Position numbers and translations under genes: made by a program. Of a stretch of 64,000 bases of DNA, positions 22,975 to 35,997 are shown one piece after another; position 1 is the stretch's first letter; each line of letters begins with the position of its first letter. Source of the DNA: Heterostelium multicystogenum (lineage: Eukaryota > Evosea > Eumycetozoa > Acytosteliales > Acytosteliaceae); NCBI GenBank assembly GCA_003667245.1, contig RCNN01000110.1:1-64000 (forward strand), given 5' to 3'. The notes beneath the pieces are model-generated. The model was given only the letters and a program-made list of their open reading frames with translations. It was not told where the DNA came from and ran no database searches.

Positions 22975-25900
22975 CTAAGCAAGTTGTTGTAGATATTTAA
23001 TGTTTTTGATGATTAGTTTCTTGGATACATAGGGACATGCACTCATACCGCAGTCGATGAGACTTTGTACTGTGAAAGGATTGGAGAATCCATAGTTGGA
23101 GAATACTGGATAGTCTTTGTTGAATACTAGGCTCATGTTGTAGAGAGGGTTGCTTGGCTGTGACATTAATTTCGATCTCCATTCTTCAAACTCAAGTTCG
23201 ACCAATGGTGTTACTTTGTCGTTTACGACCTTGCAGAATTCTGGAAGACTAATGTTGTGTTGATTTGTTAGGTGGAATGTTGGTATGCTATTTGGAGTGT
23301 TACCAAGACTGAAGGTTCTTTGGTTAAGTGCTAGGTTGGTGACTGATGATGCTACCCAATCTACAGGTGACAAGTTAAGAAGTGATCCACCTGCCAATTT
23401 GGGATAGCAGCCCAAATGCAAAATTGAACGAAACACTAATCTAACAAAATCGTGCTCATTGTCAATTCCTGTTTCACTGCTAGCATAGATGGTACCTGGT
23501 CTGAAAATAATAGATGGTATTCCTCTGGAAGCAGCTTTTTCAACAATCTGCTCGGCTACTAACTTTGACTGTGTATAGCCAAACATTTTATCCAGATGGT
23601 CAATATTTGGTTTATCGAATTCTGTTAGCATCTTGTTTCGGTCTGAGAAACAACCTATGGTTGAAATGTGTGCTACTGGAATTACTTTTTCACCAGTGGA
23701 AGCCAATCTCAATATTTCTTTGGTACCATTTACATTGGCGGCTTTCATATTAGGATATGGATTCAATAGATGCACATAGGCACCATTGTGTATGATTAAG
23801 TCTACGTCTTCGACCAGTTCACTGTATTGATCATTCGAAATACCCAGCTTCTCTGACTCAAGATTTCCTACGATCACCCTGATTTTCTCCATCATTTCAG
23901 AGTTGATCGACATCTTGTAGGTGTTGGTAAGAATACTTTGTAGCCTTTGTTTAGCTACATGAACATCTTCTCCTCTCACCAAGCAGTAAATTTTGTTGAC
24001 TTTGCTCGATTGGTTTACCAATAAATCATAGAGTAAGAATGCACCAAGGAATCCAGTAGCACCTGTCAACAAAACACTATTGCCATTCGACTTAATATCT
24101 TTGGTACTCTTTGCTTTTCCATCGATATCTTGATCCAACTCCATTTCTTTTATCCAATCAATTGCCTCTATATTTTCAACTTGTGAGCTACTAGTAGTAC
24201 CGCTTTGTTCTTCAGTCTTTGAGGTAAACAAATCTGACAGGTCCTTCAAACTATTGTTCTTATTCAAAATGAACTGAGGAGAAATATCGATGTTGGCTTT
24301 TTCCTTAAGAAGAGATGATAACTTGACGGCACCAACTGAGTCACCACCAATCTGAGTAAAAGAGATTGTGGATGGGTCAAAAGATGCATCTGCACTGTCG
24401 AGTCCAAGTACAAGCCTAAGATATTTCTGGATATAATCTGAAGGTCCGCTATCATTTTGATCATTTGAACGCAGTCCAGATTGAATCGACTCTATGGTTT
24501 CATTCATTCTTGTAAAGTCGTCAATGTATTTATTGTAGATTGCAGATCTACAGAACTTTCCACTGCCAGTAATCAATCCACTTTCAACTGTCCATTTAGT
24601 GTTATCGATAGTAATCATTTTAGGTATTTCATAATTAGCCAACTAGCATTGTTGATTATTACCTAGGTTAATAAATAAGAGGATACAACAGGAGAATATC
24701 TTCTACTTACATTCTTAATCTTAGAGATTCTCTCAAGCTCATTCATAATTTCATTTCTAAGTGGTAGACTATTTTCCAACTCTTCTTTTGTACTATTACT
24801 TGACAGCATATGTTTTTGTAGAACATGTTCTTTCGGTGCAACTATTGCAGTCAAGAATGTCTTATCGATATATCCATAGATAAAAATCTGTTCAATCTTT
24901 TCCGATGCATAGAACATATTCTCTATCTTCTCAGGACTAAATATAATTGGATAAAGTTAGTTCCAACCTATATATATATTTATATCTATCAATATTTAGT
25001 GCAACTTACGCTACGAATTCACCATTTGCAAGTTTAAATGCATTCTTTTTCCTATCAATTACTCTTATCTTCTTAGGAGCATATTCTTCTATGACGTCAC
25101 CTGTTTTATACCATCCATCTTCAAATGCTTGATTGTTAGCTTGCTGATTTCGGTAGTATCCGGTGTTTAGGTCAACCTTGACATGTAGCTCGCCTCTTGG
25201 ATAGGGTTGGTCGTCTGGTGAATATCCGAGCTCTGGAACGGGCACAATTCTGTACTCTACCCTGTCCAGAACCGAATCATTCACAGCAATAATCAATGCT
25301 TCAGTACATCCGTATAGTGTTAAAACAGGTGCGGGTGCCCATGTACGTTTAATAAACTCCATTACTGCTGGCGAAGTCGGTGCCGATCCTGTCATAACGC
25401 ATTGAATTCTGTTTCCAAGAGATGATTTGAACTTATTGCACATCATTGCTTCGACTTGATCTCTCGTTTGCTCGGGATGTCCTGCTAGATATTGGTTGAT
25501 TTCATGTTGATATTGGGCGTGTATGATATTCCAAATTCTTGGGACAGCCCAGAAACTATGCGGGCGCAGCACCCTCAGATCGTCAAAGAGTGACTCCATA
25601 TTTCCAGAGAACAATCCTATACGACCACCGCTATACAAAACCTTGTGGTCAGTACGACGCTGAGCGTGCGCCATTGTAGTGTAGCTGATAGAGACGTGAG
25701 GAAAGTCATTGTTTGTCGAATAAACATATTGATTATAATCGCGATCAGATGTAATAACTCCTTTTGGGAGGCCAGTACTTCCACTTGAATATACTATTAT
25801 TATTATTACTATGTATTAGTTTGCAAAGCTATATTAACATTCGATCGAAGAAAGTAACCTACTCAGTGATATTATTTCATCTTTCTTGATGGGATTGTGT

Positions 25901-27107
25901 TTTAGTTTGCTCACACGTTGACCTGTTTCCATCATGTTGCTAAATAAACGGAATTGAACAGTAGGTGGAAGTCTAAGCCTTGCTTCTTCATCGAAATCGT
26001 CCTCAATGTGAATGATGAGCTTTATCTTTCTGTATTTCGATCTAGTAATAACATCTACCAGTGCACCAAAAGCAACTTTAGATATAATCATGCAAGTCGT
26101 CTCGGAGTTTGTCAGCATCTCCAGCATTGATTCGCTATTGATCTGATGGTGGTATGGTACAACTCTCATGCCATACCAAAGACATCCAAAATCAGAATAA
26201 TACCATTCAATACAATTATTAGCACATATACCAACAAACGATCGCTGTTATTTATAAAAGACAGTTGGTCAGAATGAATATATTATATATACAATCCTTA
26301 TAATAAGGAGAATAGACATACAGATGGTATCAGATGTGCTAGAGCATTTCCGAAATATTCTGAGTTCTTTTGGAACTGTTCATAGGTGATCCACTGATAT
26401 GAGCCCAAACCAAAGGGATGTTCCTCATCGACGACATCTACTTTTGTTCTCCAACCAAAGCAAGGTCTATTCTTATATTCCTTAAATACATTTCTAAAAG
26501 TACTATAAGTTGAATCTGACTTTAAAATTTGATTTAACTTTGCTTGTGATTCTATATTTATATATATATTTAATCAATCAAATAAATTAATTAATCAATG
26601 TGCTAATCATTCAAATCAGTCAAACCAATCAAACAAAATACTAATTTAAAACACCATACTGCAGTGAAGTGCATCGATCAAAAGCAATAAATAGTTAAAA
26701 AAAATACATACTTGTTTCTATGGAGTATTGGTGTGGGAATGGTGCAGTATCGGTATGCAGATTTCCAAAAACAATGTGGTCGGGATGATGTTCTCTATCT
26801 TGGTTAGCACTGTTGTTGTAAAGCAATTCTCTGAAATGACATTTTTCACACAAGTTCAATGATTTACATTCGATACACACATATCTATTTTCACCAACAA
26901 ACAAATCAATTGAACATATATTACATTTGATATCCAGAAGTTTCGATGCTATTTAAATAACATATATTAATTAATATATATATATCTACATATCCATATA
27001 CATCGATACTAACCTTTTGATTTTTCATTATTATTATTTACATTTAGGGAGGAATGTGAAGATTCTGAATTATCTGTTTTATTCTTTGGTATTAGATTAG
27101 ATGGCAT
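22975..27107 (-). CDS. ZZ zinc finger - adenylation - carrier - thioester reductase (carboxylic acid reductase-like)
   Basis: Seven exons (27107-27014, 26948-26712, 26551-26322, 26244-25863, 25793-25010, 24936-24711, 24642-22975) join with consistent phases to 1206 residues. Order: an Asn/Ser-rich start, then a ZZ-type zinc finger (about 40-90; CNIC, CIECK, CEKCHF, HHPDH). The acyl-adenylating domain (about 115-690) has YSSGSTGLPKG, YGCTE, YKTGD and KLANGEFVAPEKIE. The phosphopantetheine carrier site is in IGGDS (Ser about 752). The NADPH-dependent reductase domain (about 840-1200) has TGATGFLG and Tyr-x3-Lys in YTQSK. The known A-T-R enzymes activate a carboxylic acid with ATP, tether it as a thioester and reduce it to the aldehyde. 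All key motifs are present, so an active enzyme is likely; the substrate is unknown. The ZZ finger is the odd part. No frameshift is needed. Confidence 0.88.
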
Positions 27108-30006
27108 TCTATCATTCGTAGCTATTTTGCATAATAAATTCATTAGATATATAATAAATTAAATCAAATCAATCAATGATGATGATGATTTGATAATAAA
27201 TTATAATAATAATAATAAATTAATTTAATAAATTAACAAAAATATTATTGGAACTGTTATTAATAATATTATTGTAATAAAGATGCAGATATAGATATTT
27301 AGTTTTGAGCTCAGATTATTTTAATTAAATTGATTGGATGTTTTTTCTATTTTTGGTATTCAAACATGTGCTATCCGATAAAAACTAGTGCATGTGAAGT
27401 TGAATGTTCAACAACAAAACTGTGGAGGGTTTTAGATGGATATGGATTGAAACAGTTCTTCTAAGTGTGTGATTTGATTTTGATTGTGTTTAAGTTGATT
27501 TATAGATGTTGTGTGGATGTTAAGTAGAAGTAGTAGTGTCAGTTGGCAGTTTATTTTATTTTATTCTATAGCAAATTATAAATTAAATTATAAAGTTGAT
27601 AAATAAATAAATAAATAAATAATATATAGAACTAACTCTATGTGAATAATATATAGATATATAAATGTGGAATTTTAAATTTCATGAAAAGTATAAATGT
27701 TGATGGGATGATATTTATATTATTGATTACATATGGATTAATTATTATTATTATTATGAATGAATTATAAACACTTGTTTGTTTAAGTTCCACTCTGTTT
27801 GCAATATCTTATTAAGTCACAACATGAACTAGTTTTGAGAGGAGTCGCCACCCAATGGAGTTCTTTTGAATAAAATGATAGGAGTAAACAGAATAATAAT
27901 AGAGCTCTTGAACGATCTATGGAAATCCTTGGATTTCAAAAGTCATAAAAGATCAAGAGATACTACTATCTGAAATTAAATATGAACAGAGTATGATTAA
28001 TCCTATTCCAATAGGGTAGAAAAGGGATGATTCTCAATAGATTTTACTGTGTAGTTGAGATGTGGGTCAATATTGATCCAATTGAAAAATGTTGGCTGGT
28101 GTCTAACGTAATCCTATTTACGAGATTGGATTGAATTGTGTTCTATATTTAACCCAATACATCAGAATAAATTAAAAATATTATTAAATATATTCTACCA
28201 TCCAATAATGGTGAATAACCAGGGTTTCAATTTAATACATAAAATGTAAAACATAACAATAATAGTAATAATAATTAATGAGTTCCCCAATATTTAAAAC
28301 AACTAATTGGTTCATTTAATTCTCTTCACTCTCCTCTCTCCATCCTCTAAATAGTAGTGGGCTCCTGAGTTCTATTTATGAGTTAGATTATAACATCACT
28401 ACACTTAAATTCAATTTTGATACCCCAGTTTGAATCATCATCCAACTTTGCATTCATACAATATTATATGTAATTTATTGTGATGGCATCGATAACAATT
28501 ACTCTGTCCAATTGTTTTGGTTTAGTTGGTTTTGGTTGGCGGTTGAATGGATATTACTATTCTTGATGTTAACTCTAATCTCTATCCAACAATATAATTG
28601 GTTTGGTGCATATATTTCTAAGTGTCTACTTATGAGCAAATGTGTACATTTGTATTCTTTTTAATCTGCCCGAATACCTCAATATCTTATCTACTCGATT
28701 CCCACAAACAACATTCAATTGTTCAAGACGATTACCATTAATAGCCTTCAGTATCCACATCATTATCTTTTATGAATACCGATAAATATTTATTTATGTA
28801 ACAAGTTCGCTGTTGTGGTATGTACTTTCCTCTCTAAAGAGAGCAAAGCAAACTATTCATTCGTTCACTCTTTATAAAGTAAATAGTTCATTAAAACAAG
28901 TATAGCAGAATATTAATGGGATAATAGCACTTCTGATGACTAAAATAAATATTAATATAATCAGACTTATACAATACCCAAAACTAAAATTTATAGATCG
29001 ACAACCAACCACCAACACATAGATAGTCACCAGCAGCACAGTACACTATTCTATTATATTACCATATATATATATATTCAAGTTATAAGTTTGAAAAACA
29101 ACAAATGTGGTGGTTTGTATTGGTACTATTTTAGTGTTGTTGCTGTTGTCATGAGTTTGTTATGTTCTTAATTAGATAATATCTTTGACTACTATCAGTG
29201 TTGAAATCCAATAATCAATCTGCATATTAATAATAGTCATCTCCCCATCCCCACTTTAGCAAAAAGAGTATACTTTAAATGGATTATTATTCTTACATTA
29301 ATAAAATGATGTCAAATAGAATAAATTATATGTAATCTTCCAATAACCAAGCCGGCTTTAAGATTAAAGTATGACAACATTGAAACCAATGACAAATCTA
29401 TGTGTAAATTGGGGTATCTAGTTGTAACATGCTATGTCGTCATCTTACCAAAGTTGGCAGTATAAGCAAATTCCATAAATCATAGCTACCATATGATAAA
29501 TGTTTATCAAAGTAGTAGTATGGATCAAACAAATTTATGTGAAGTCTGCTCAAAGAATAAACTATTAAAGTTATTGTTGAAGTAGCTGAAAGAAATGATT
29601 TATATGTATTGCTTGGAATGATACTAATATCGCACACTGGAAATACTATTCAGAGAGTATGCAACAATACTGAAAACTTTGAGTGGAAACTCTCCAACTT
29701 AGCGCCATGCATAGTGGTTCTTATGACATAACTAGTCAGATAGAGCTCTAAAATTAAAGTACAAAATACGCATAGACATAGAGCCTTCTGCAGCTTCTGA
29801 ATCTTTGTCATTTATGGTTGACTGGATCAAAATTAAAATCTTTTGATGTATTTTTTATGAGTTTCATTTTTGAAAATTCAATTGAACTTCTTTTGGTAGC
29901 AAGCACATTGAGTGTCAAAGCCTATCCAAGCCAATCACCTATTTATATATATAGTACTTTAAAACCATCAATCTAGATTAGATATTAATAAATAGGAATT
30001 GAATAG
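27108..30006. other. Large intergenic region, AT-rich
   Basis: About 2.9 kb upstream of two divergent genes. No protein-coding signal. Simple repeats (GAT near 27177, AAT near 27207, ATAA near 27599) and one hairpin-rich block listed separately (27840-28212). Confidence 0.6.
27840..28212. ncRNA. Candidate structured non-coding RNA block
   Basis: No open frame, and less AT-rich than its surroundings. The longest fold is a bulged hairpin at 27905-27959: CTCTT, GATC, TATG and GAAATC pair with GATTTC, CATA, GATC and AAGAG, about 19 base pairs around a CTTG loop. Shorter hairpins follow at 28002-28015 (CCTAT/ATAGG), 28032-28060 (TCTCAA/TTGAGA), 28065-28079 (GGTCA/TGATCC with a bulged T), 28107-28122 (CGTAA/TTACG) and 28197-28212 (ACCAT/ATGGT). 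The strand is undetermined and no RNA family was recognised. Short hairpins occur by chance in AT-rich DNA; the first one and the clustering are the argument. Confidence 0.35.
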
Positions 30007-32696
30007 ATGCCTTCAGAGATAATATCAGACTTGAATACTCCATTTATACCTGTATGCTAGCAACACACAAGCATCAACGCCAATTAGAATATGACTAACA
30101 CAAACTAATATTTAGGATGAAGATGACTTGGCTTATGAAGATGATGTAAAGCGTAATCCATTGGTTGTGAGCAGTTGGGTCAGGTACCTGGACTACAAGA
30201 AAGACGCTGCTCAGTCTGTAAGAAACCATATCTATGAAAGAGCTGTCAAGCACATGCCCCGATCTTACAAACTATGGCACGCCTATTTAAGAGAGTTGGT
30301 TGTGTTTGTTAGAGGCAGATGCATCATTGATCCCGCGTATGAACTTGTTAATAAAGCATTCGAAAGATCCTTAATATTCTTAGATAAAGTAAGTTAAAAA
30401 GCAACTCTAAGTGTAGTGCCAGTCTAACCATCATTCATCTTACAGATGCCTAGAATATGGATAGAATACTGTCAATTCTTAGTTTCACAATCAAAGATCA
30501 CTCAAACTAGAAGAACATTCGATAGAGCACTCAGAGCTTTACCAATAACACAGCACGATAGAATTTGGGATTTGTACATTGATTTCGTTGTGAAGATAGG
30601 CATTAGAGAGACTTCTATTAGAGTATATCGAAGATATCTAAAGGTAACAATAATTACGACATCTTATAAAGACATAACCGGCCGGAAGAAGTATGCTAAC
30701 CTAACAGCGTTTATGTGAAATTTAGATTGACTTTACAAAGATTGAAGACTATATAGAATATTTGATAAAGATACAAGCGTGGAAAGAAGCATCTGATCAG
30801 CTATTGAATCTTTTGAATAGAGACCATTTCGTCTCACATAAATCAAAATCAAAACATCAGTTATGGTTGCAGCTGTGCGATATTCTTGCTAGACACCCAC
30901 AAGAGACTTCTGGTGTTGACGCAGATGCAATCATTAGGGCAGGTATTGCTCAGTTCAAAGATCAAGCAGGAAAGCTGTGGACTTCACTTGCTGACTACTA
31001 CACCCAATTGGCTCAGTTTGACAAGGCACGAGATATTTATGAAGAAGCAATGCTTAAAGTGTCGACTGCACGTGACTTCTCACTGGTGTGGGAGGGTTAC
31101 ACCTCATTTGAGGATAGCTTGATTGCTGCTGCACAAGCAATCGTCGATGACGCAATGGCAAACAATGAGGATGTAAGCGACACTGTACTCGACCTGGAAA
31201 TGTCACTTGCACGTTATGAGCGACTTATTGAGCGTCAACCCTTACTTCTCAGCTCTGTTTTGCTCAGACAAAACCCACACAACGTAGCAGAGTGGCACAA
31301 GCGTGTTAAACTATACCACGGAAATCCAAAGATGGTCGTTGATACCTATGCGCAAGCAGTTGCTGCTGTCGATCCACAGCACGCTAAGGGTAAGCTTTAC
31401 ACACTATGGGCAGCATTTGCACAGTACTATGAAGCACACAATAAGCTGGATCAAGCCAGAAAGATTTTCGAACGTGGTGCCAAGGTACCTTACAAGACAG
31501 TGGATGACTTGGCATCACTTTATTGCGAATACGGAGAGATGGAGCTGAGACACTCTAACTATGCCATTGCACTTGACATTCTCAAGAGAGCCACTATTTC
31601 ACCACGTCGTGCTACACATATCCCAGATACAGAACCAGTACAAAAGCGTCTTTGGAAATCACTGAAACTATGGACATTCTATGTCGATCTAGAGGAATCA
31701 TATGGAACTTTCCTCAACACCAAGTCAATTTACGACAAGATGATTCAACTGAAGATTGTTACACCCCAGACTATATTAAACTATGCTGAGTTCCTTGAGG
31801 AACACAACTATTTTGAGGATTCATTCAAGGTATACGAGCATGGTATTGCTTTGTTCCCATTCCCAAATGTCCAAGATATCTGGATAACCTATCTTACTAA
31901 ATTTATCAACCGTTACGGTGGAACTAAGCTGGAGCGTACCAGAGACTTGTTTGAGCAGGTCCTTACAAAGGTACCCGCAAAGGAGTCCAAGATATTCTTC
32001 TTGATGTACGCAAATGTCGAAGAACAGTTTGGATTGGCTCGTCACTCGATGTCTGTATACGATCGTGCTACTCGTGCCGTTGCACCTGAAGACCGATTCA
32101 ACATGTATCTATTATATATTAACAGAACAACAGAATTCTATGGATTGACTAAGACAAGAGAGATCTATACTCGTGCAATCGAATCGTTGCCAGACGACAA
32201 GGCACGTGATATGTGCATTCGTTTCGCAGACATGGAGAGAAAGCATGGTGAGATTGATCGTGCCAGAAGCATATTTGTACATGGTGCTCAGTTCTCAGAT
32301 CCGTCAACATCAACTGTATTTTGGAAGACATGGATCGACTTTGAGAAACACCATGGTAATGAAGATACTTTCACTGAAATGTTGAGAATCAAAAAGTCAG
32401 TTTCTGCCCAATTTAACCAAATCAATATTACCAACATCGAAATGATGAATCAAGCCCAAAAGGAAGAGATTGCTGAAAGAATCAAACAACAGAATCAAAT
32501 TGCTGAGATGGAAAAGAAAGCTCAATTAGAAAGGGAAAGAAGTACAGTAAATCAACAACCTGTTGCACAGCCAGTTAAGAATAGTGATGAAATAGATATT
32601 GACGACGAAGATGAAGAAGAGGAGAATGATAAATTTAATTTAGAACAAAAACAAATTCCAGCATCCTTATTTGCAAGTAATATCAAAAATAAATAA
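30007..32696 (+). CDS. xab2: XAB2/SYF1 pre-mRNA splicing factor (HAT repeats)
   Basis: Core component of the Prp19/XAB2 complex of the spliceosome, also linked to transcription-coupled repair. Four exons (30007-30051, 30116-30388, 30446-30643, 30726-32696), all in phase 0, give 828 residues, close to the family length. Tandem half-TPR (HAT) helices run through the protein. Diagnostic blocks are LWTSLADYYTQ, FDKARDIYEEA, ERQPLLLSSVLLRQNPHNV, EWHKRVKLYHGNP and DDLASLYCEYGEMELRH. The C-terminus ends in an acidic Asp/Glu stretch and a Lys/Asn tail. The start at 30007 is chosen because exon 1 splices in frame to a DEDDLAYEDD block typical of SYF1 N-termini. The first intron uses a GTATGC donor. 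The protein acts in the nucleus. Confidence 0.95.
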
Positions 32697-32992
32697 GTAA
32701 AACAATGAATTTGTTTAATCTACAGATCTAATCTTAAAATAGATTTGAAAAACAAAAAAACAAAGACTGTGTGGTAAATCAATCAAACCCTTTTTTGAGT
32801 GGATTATTTGGCTGTTTAAATTAATGTCGATATATATGTCATCTTGTTTATTATATTGTTATTATGGCGTCTATATTATATTATCAATTCTCTTATGATG
32901 TCATAAATATCCTCACCTGCTAAATCAAATCGTGGTAGGTTGGGTAGTACAAATCGTAGTTGAATTTATATATTTGTTGAGTAGTATTATAA

Positions 32993-33705
32993 TTATTGGT
33001 CTTGACTCTTTCTGACAATTCTTGCAACCTTTTTATTGAATACCTCTCTCTGTGTTCTCCATTCTCTCTGTAATATAGTTATTGTTTTGATTGTTAGTGA
33101 GTTAAATGAGATGGGACCTAAGTTAAAAACTTACAGCAGCATCGATATTGGCTGGAGATTCATCATTTGGACTAGATAACATAGAAATAACTGAAACCAA
33201 AATAGATTCAACAGTGTGTACGGGCAACCATCTTTCGCTTGCTTTCTCATAACCATATACATCATCTCCTGGGTCATGCAAAATAGAAATACAAACATCA
33301 CCATTATCATATACATTTGGATGCCACATTTCAGTGATGAACTTCATTTTGGGTGGTCTAAATATTGGAGTAATTGATTAGTAATGATGTGGAAGTAAAC
33401 AAAAAAGTGATCAAACATACTTATTAGGATACTCTGGTGTGAAAGTAAGGGTTGCATTGAAGAAACCACCTTCGTATGGTGTATCTGGTGGACCTACAAT
33501 GACAATTTGCCATTCATAAATATTTGAATCATCAACCAAACCTGCAGAGAAACCCTCGACTGGGTTCTTTGTCAAATCTATACGTATAACAATAGGTAAG
33601 TAAGATGCTACTATGCAAGATCAGAAGCATAGAATCAGATGGTTTGATGGTTGATGACCTACCTCTAAGTTGCTTTCGCAGCAACAATGTACTTTGTTTT
33701 TCCAT
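32993..33705 (-). CDS. ube2g1: Ubiquitin-conjugating enzyme E2, UBE2G1/Ubc7 type
   Basis: Four exons (33705-33663, 33577-33421, 33357-33135, 33067-32993) give 165 residues, close to the 170 of human UBE2G1. The catalytic Cys is in [10 protein letters not shown], and the acidic insertion loop after it ([16 protein letters not shown]) is the hallmark of the UBE2G/Cdc34 group. The HPN motif is present (EMWHPNV). N- and C-terminal exons were placed by splice-phase consistency: [14 protein letters not shown] and a basic end ...[11 protein letters not shown]. It transfers ubiquitin, with Lys48 chains typical of this group. It lies convergent with xab2. Confidence 0.92.
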
Positions 33706-34361
33706 TATTCTGATTTATGTGAAAATATATATATTTAATCAATAAAATTAATAAACTTTGAGGATGAGATGACGATAACGAATACTCAATCTATCTAATA
33801 ATAATAATAATAACAATAAATATTTACAAATAACAAGTTTTTACCTATATATATTAAAACAAAAATTAACTAAAAACTTGAAGAAAAACCATTAAAAACC
33901 AAAACAATTTAAAAAAGAAATTAAAATAATTATAATTTTTTGAAAAAACCAATTTTTCTGAATTCATTTAGTTTGCTTGCTCACTCAGTACTCAGTGCGT
34001 TGTAACATAAAAGTGAAGATACTTGCATTAACTGTGCAAAGAACACATTCGATAATATACGGTTGTTTGTTTATTATGACAAAACTCTTAAGATGTTATT
34101 TACTTTGATTATTGTTATTAGTATTAATTATTATTATTATGTAATAAATGATTAGTTTGTTATTTGATATTTTTGTTGTTATATGCTATATTTATTTCAT
34201 TGGATACGGTAACTTGTTGTTATTGTTGTTGTTGATGATAATGTATTGTTGATTATTATTATTATTATTAATAAAATGTTTAAAATATGGCTAAAGTTCA
34301 AATGTAAGGATGATTATTTATGGATTGAACTGCTGGAACACTTGTTGATATTTTAGTTTGT
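33706..34361. other. Intergenic, AT-rich
   Basis: Promoter side of the E2 gene and 3' flank of the AP-1 mu gene. TTA/AAT repeats only; no gene seen. Confidence 0.6.
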
Positions 34362-35997
34362 TTATGATGTTCTGAATTGATAGTCTCCGCTCAAACAAAC
34401 ATAACGAACCCATGGCAATGCTTGATAACCGCTCTTTTCTATAATCTTAAGATATCTTACTTGGATACCTGATACTGTGTAGTATGGAATTTCGAATTGA
34501 ACCATGATGGGTGGCTTGGTGGCTGGCTTATCATCGTTGGAGATTGATGGCAAACCAAAGTGTGCTCTCATCAAGAACTCCTTTCCACCACCTGGGAAAC
34601 TGTTTAATATTCCAAATGATTGCATCCTTTTCTGGTGCATATTTGCATGTTCCCATTGTACACTGAACGATTGTTATTGAAAGAACATGGGTTAGAATCT
34701 TCTTAATTATGGCCATTCATTTCAATTGGATACCTACTCTAAACTTGGGAGAATCGGCATCAGATGGTACTGGTACGATGATTTGGACGTTGTTGGCAAT
34801 TGACTTGCCTTTGAATTGTGACTTGGCTTTTACCAAATATTCAACACGACTGTGTGCGTGTGAGTCTGAAATGCACTCGATCCAAATCAATGGCTTGACA
34901 GTTGTATTGAGACGGTAAGACATCAACTCAAACTCTCCATCGGGTGGGATAAAAGATATGGTTCTGTCGTTCTCAAACTTTGACAATCTAACACATTGAT
35001 GGAACTTGACATCTTCCAATTCTACACCTTTACCTTTAGGATTACCAGCTGGAGAGTGATTTGTTAATCTCCTGAATTAATATCGCATTATTATTCAGCA
35101 TCTTTGATGAAATACATACTCTTTGCACTGTTTTCAAATAGAATCTTGTCGTTCAAACCTAATCTGAGCTCAGGCATACCGGATAGCTTTGATTTCATCT
35201 TGATTGCACCAACGATCTCTGATCTTAAAACAGTACCGTTTGCAGATACCAAAAGATTGATTGATTCGACGACATCCAAGAATACTTCATTCTTATTATA
35301 TTTAATACCCTCTTTTCTCCATGAGACAGCACCAGTGATGGCGGCTGGTAACATTGGACCTCTAATACCTCTCTCCAATTTATAACCTTCTTGTGTAATG
35401 TATTCCTGAAGAATCTTTGGCTCAGTTGATTGTGGATATCCAAAGTCCATCATTTCGTCCATCAACTCATAGATCAACACAAAATTATCTCTAATACTTT
35501 CTTCTTCCAACTCTTTGAAATATTCATTAAATACCTATTAAATGATTGTCATCAACCAATTAGCATTCACCTTCATCTATAATCTTTCATTATTGATCTA
35601 TCCTATCAAACATTGAAGATCGTTCATTCATTCATACCTCAATCATTTTATAAAGGAATAGTAATATAGTTGCAGCATTTGCATTTCTTTCAGTTGTTGC
35701 CAACACTTTAATTACCGACAAGTAGAATGTGTTAGATAATTGATTCAATACCATAGAACACAACCATCATGCATGACAGCTTGATGTAGATTTATACATA
35801 CGGAAAAGGTTATTGTATTTAACATATATATAGGAAATACCATCTTCTTGGATGATTGGCTTGAGATTTAGATCCTCTTCATCGAGAATCTTTGAGACGA
35901 ATCTTGAGGCTACACTCATAGGTACATCACCACGATAGTTACGTGAGATCAGTACCTTTCCCTTTGAGTCCATTAAGAATATAGCAGAGGCTGCCAT
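34362..35997 (-). CDS. apm1: AP-1 clathrin adaptor mu subunit
   Basis: Medium chain of the AP-1 complex at the trans-Golgi network and endosomes, recognising YxxPhi sorting signals. Start at 35997 (MAASAIFLMDSKGKVLISRN). Exon 1 runs 35997-35802, followed by several short introns (35801-35706, 35637-35535, about 35120, about 35070, about 34730). The longin-like N-terminal domain is followed by the mu homology domain, with blocks YIYVKYNNLF, EEESIRDNFVLIYELMDEMM, GELM-type core residues and the C-terminal PWVRYVCLSGDYQFRTS. One frameshift lies at a run in KQFP/GGGKEF (about 34596-34600), where an extra C in CCC breaks the frame. The conservation on both sides makes an error likely. Confidence 0.95.

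Noticed and set aside
27840..28212. Mitochondrial DNA insertion
   Set aside because: No mitochondrial gene or rRNA motif could be recognised, and no coding frame is present.
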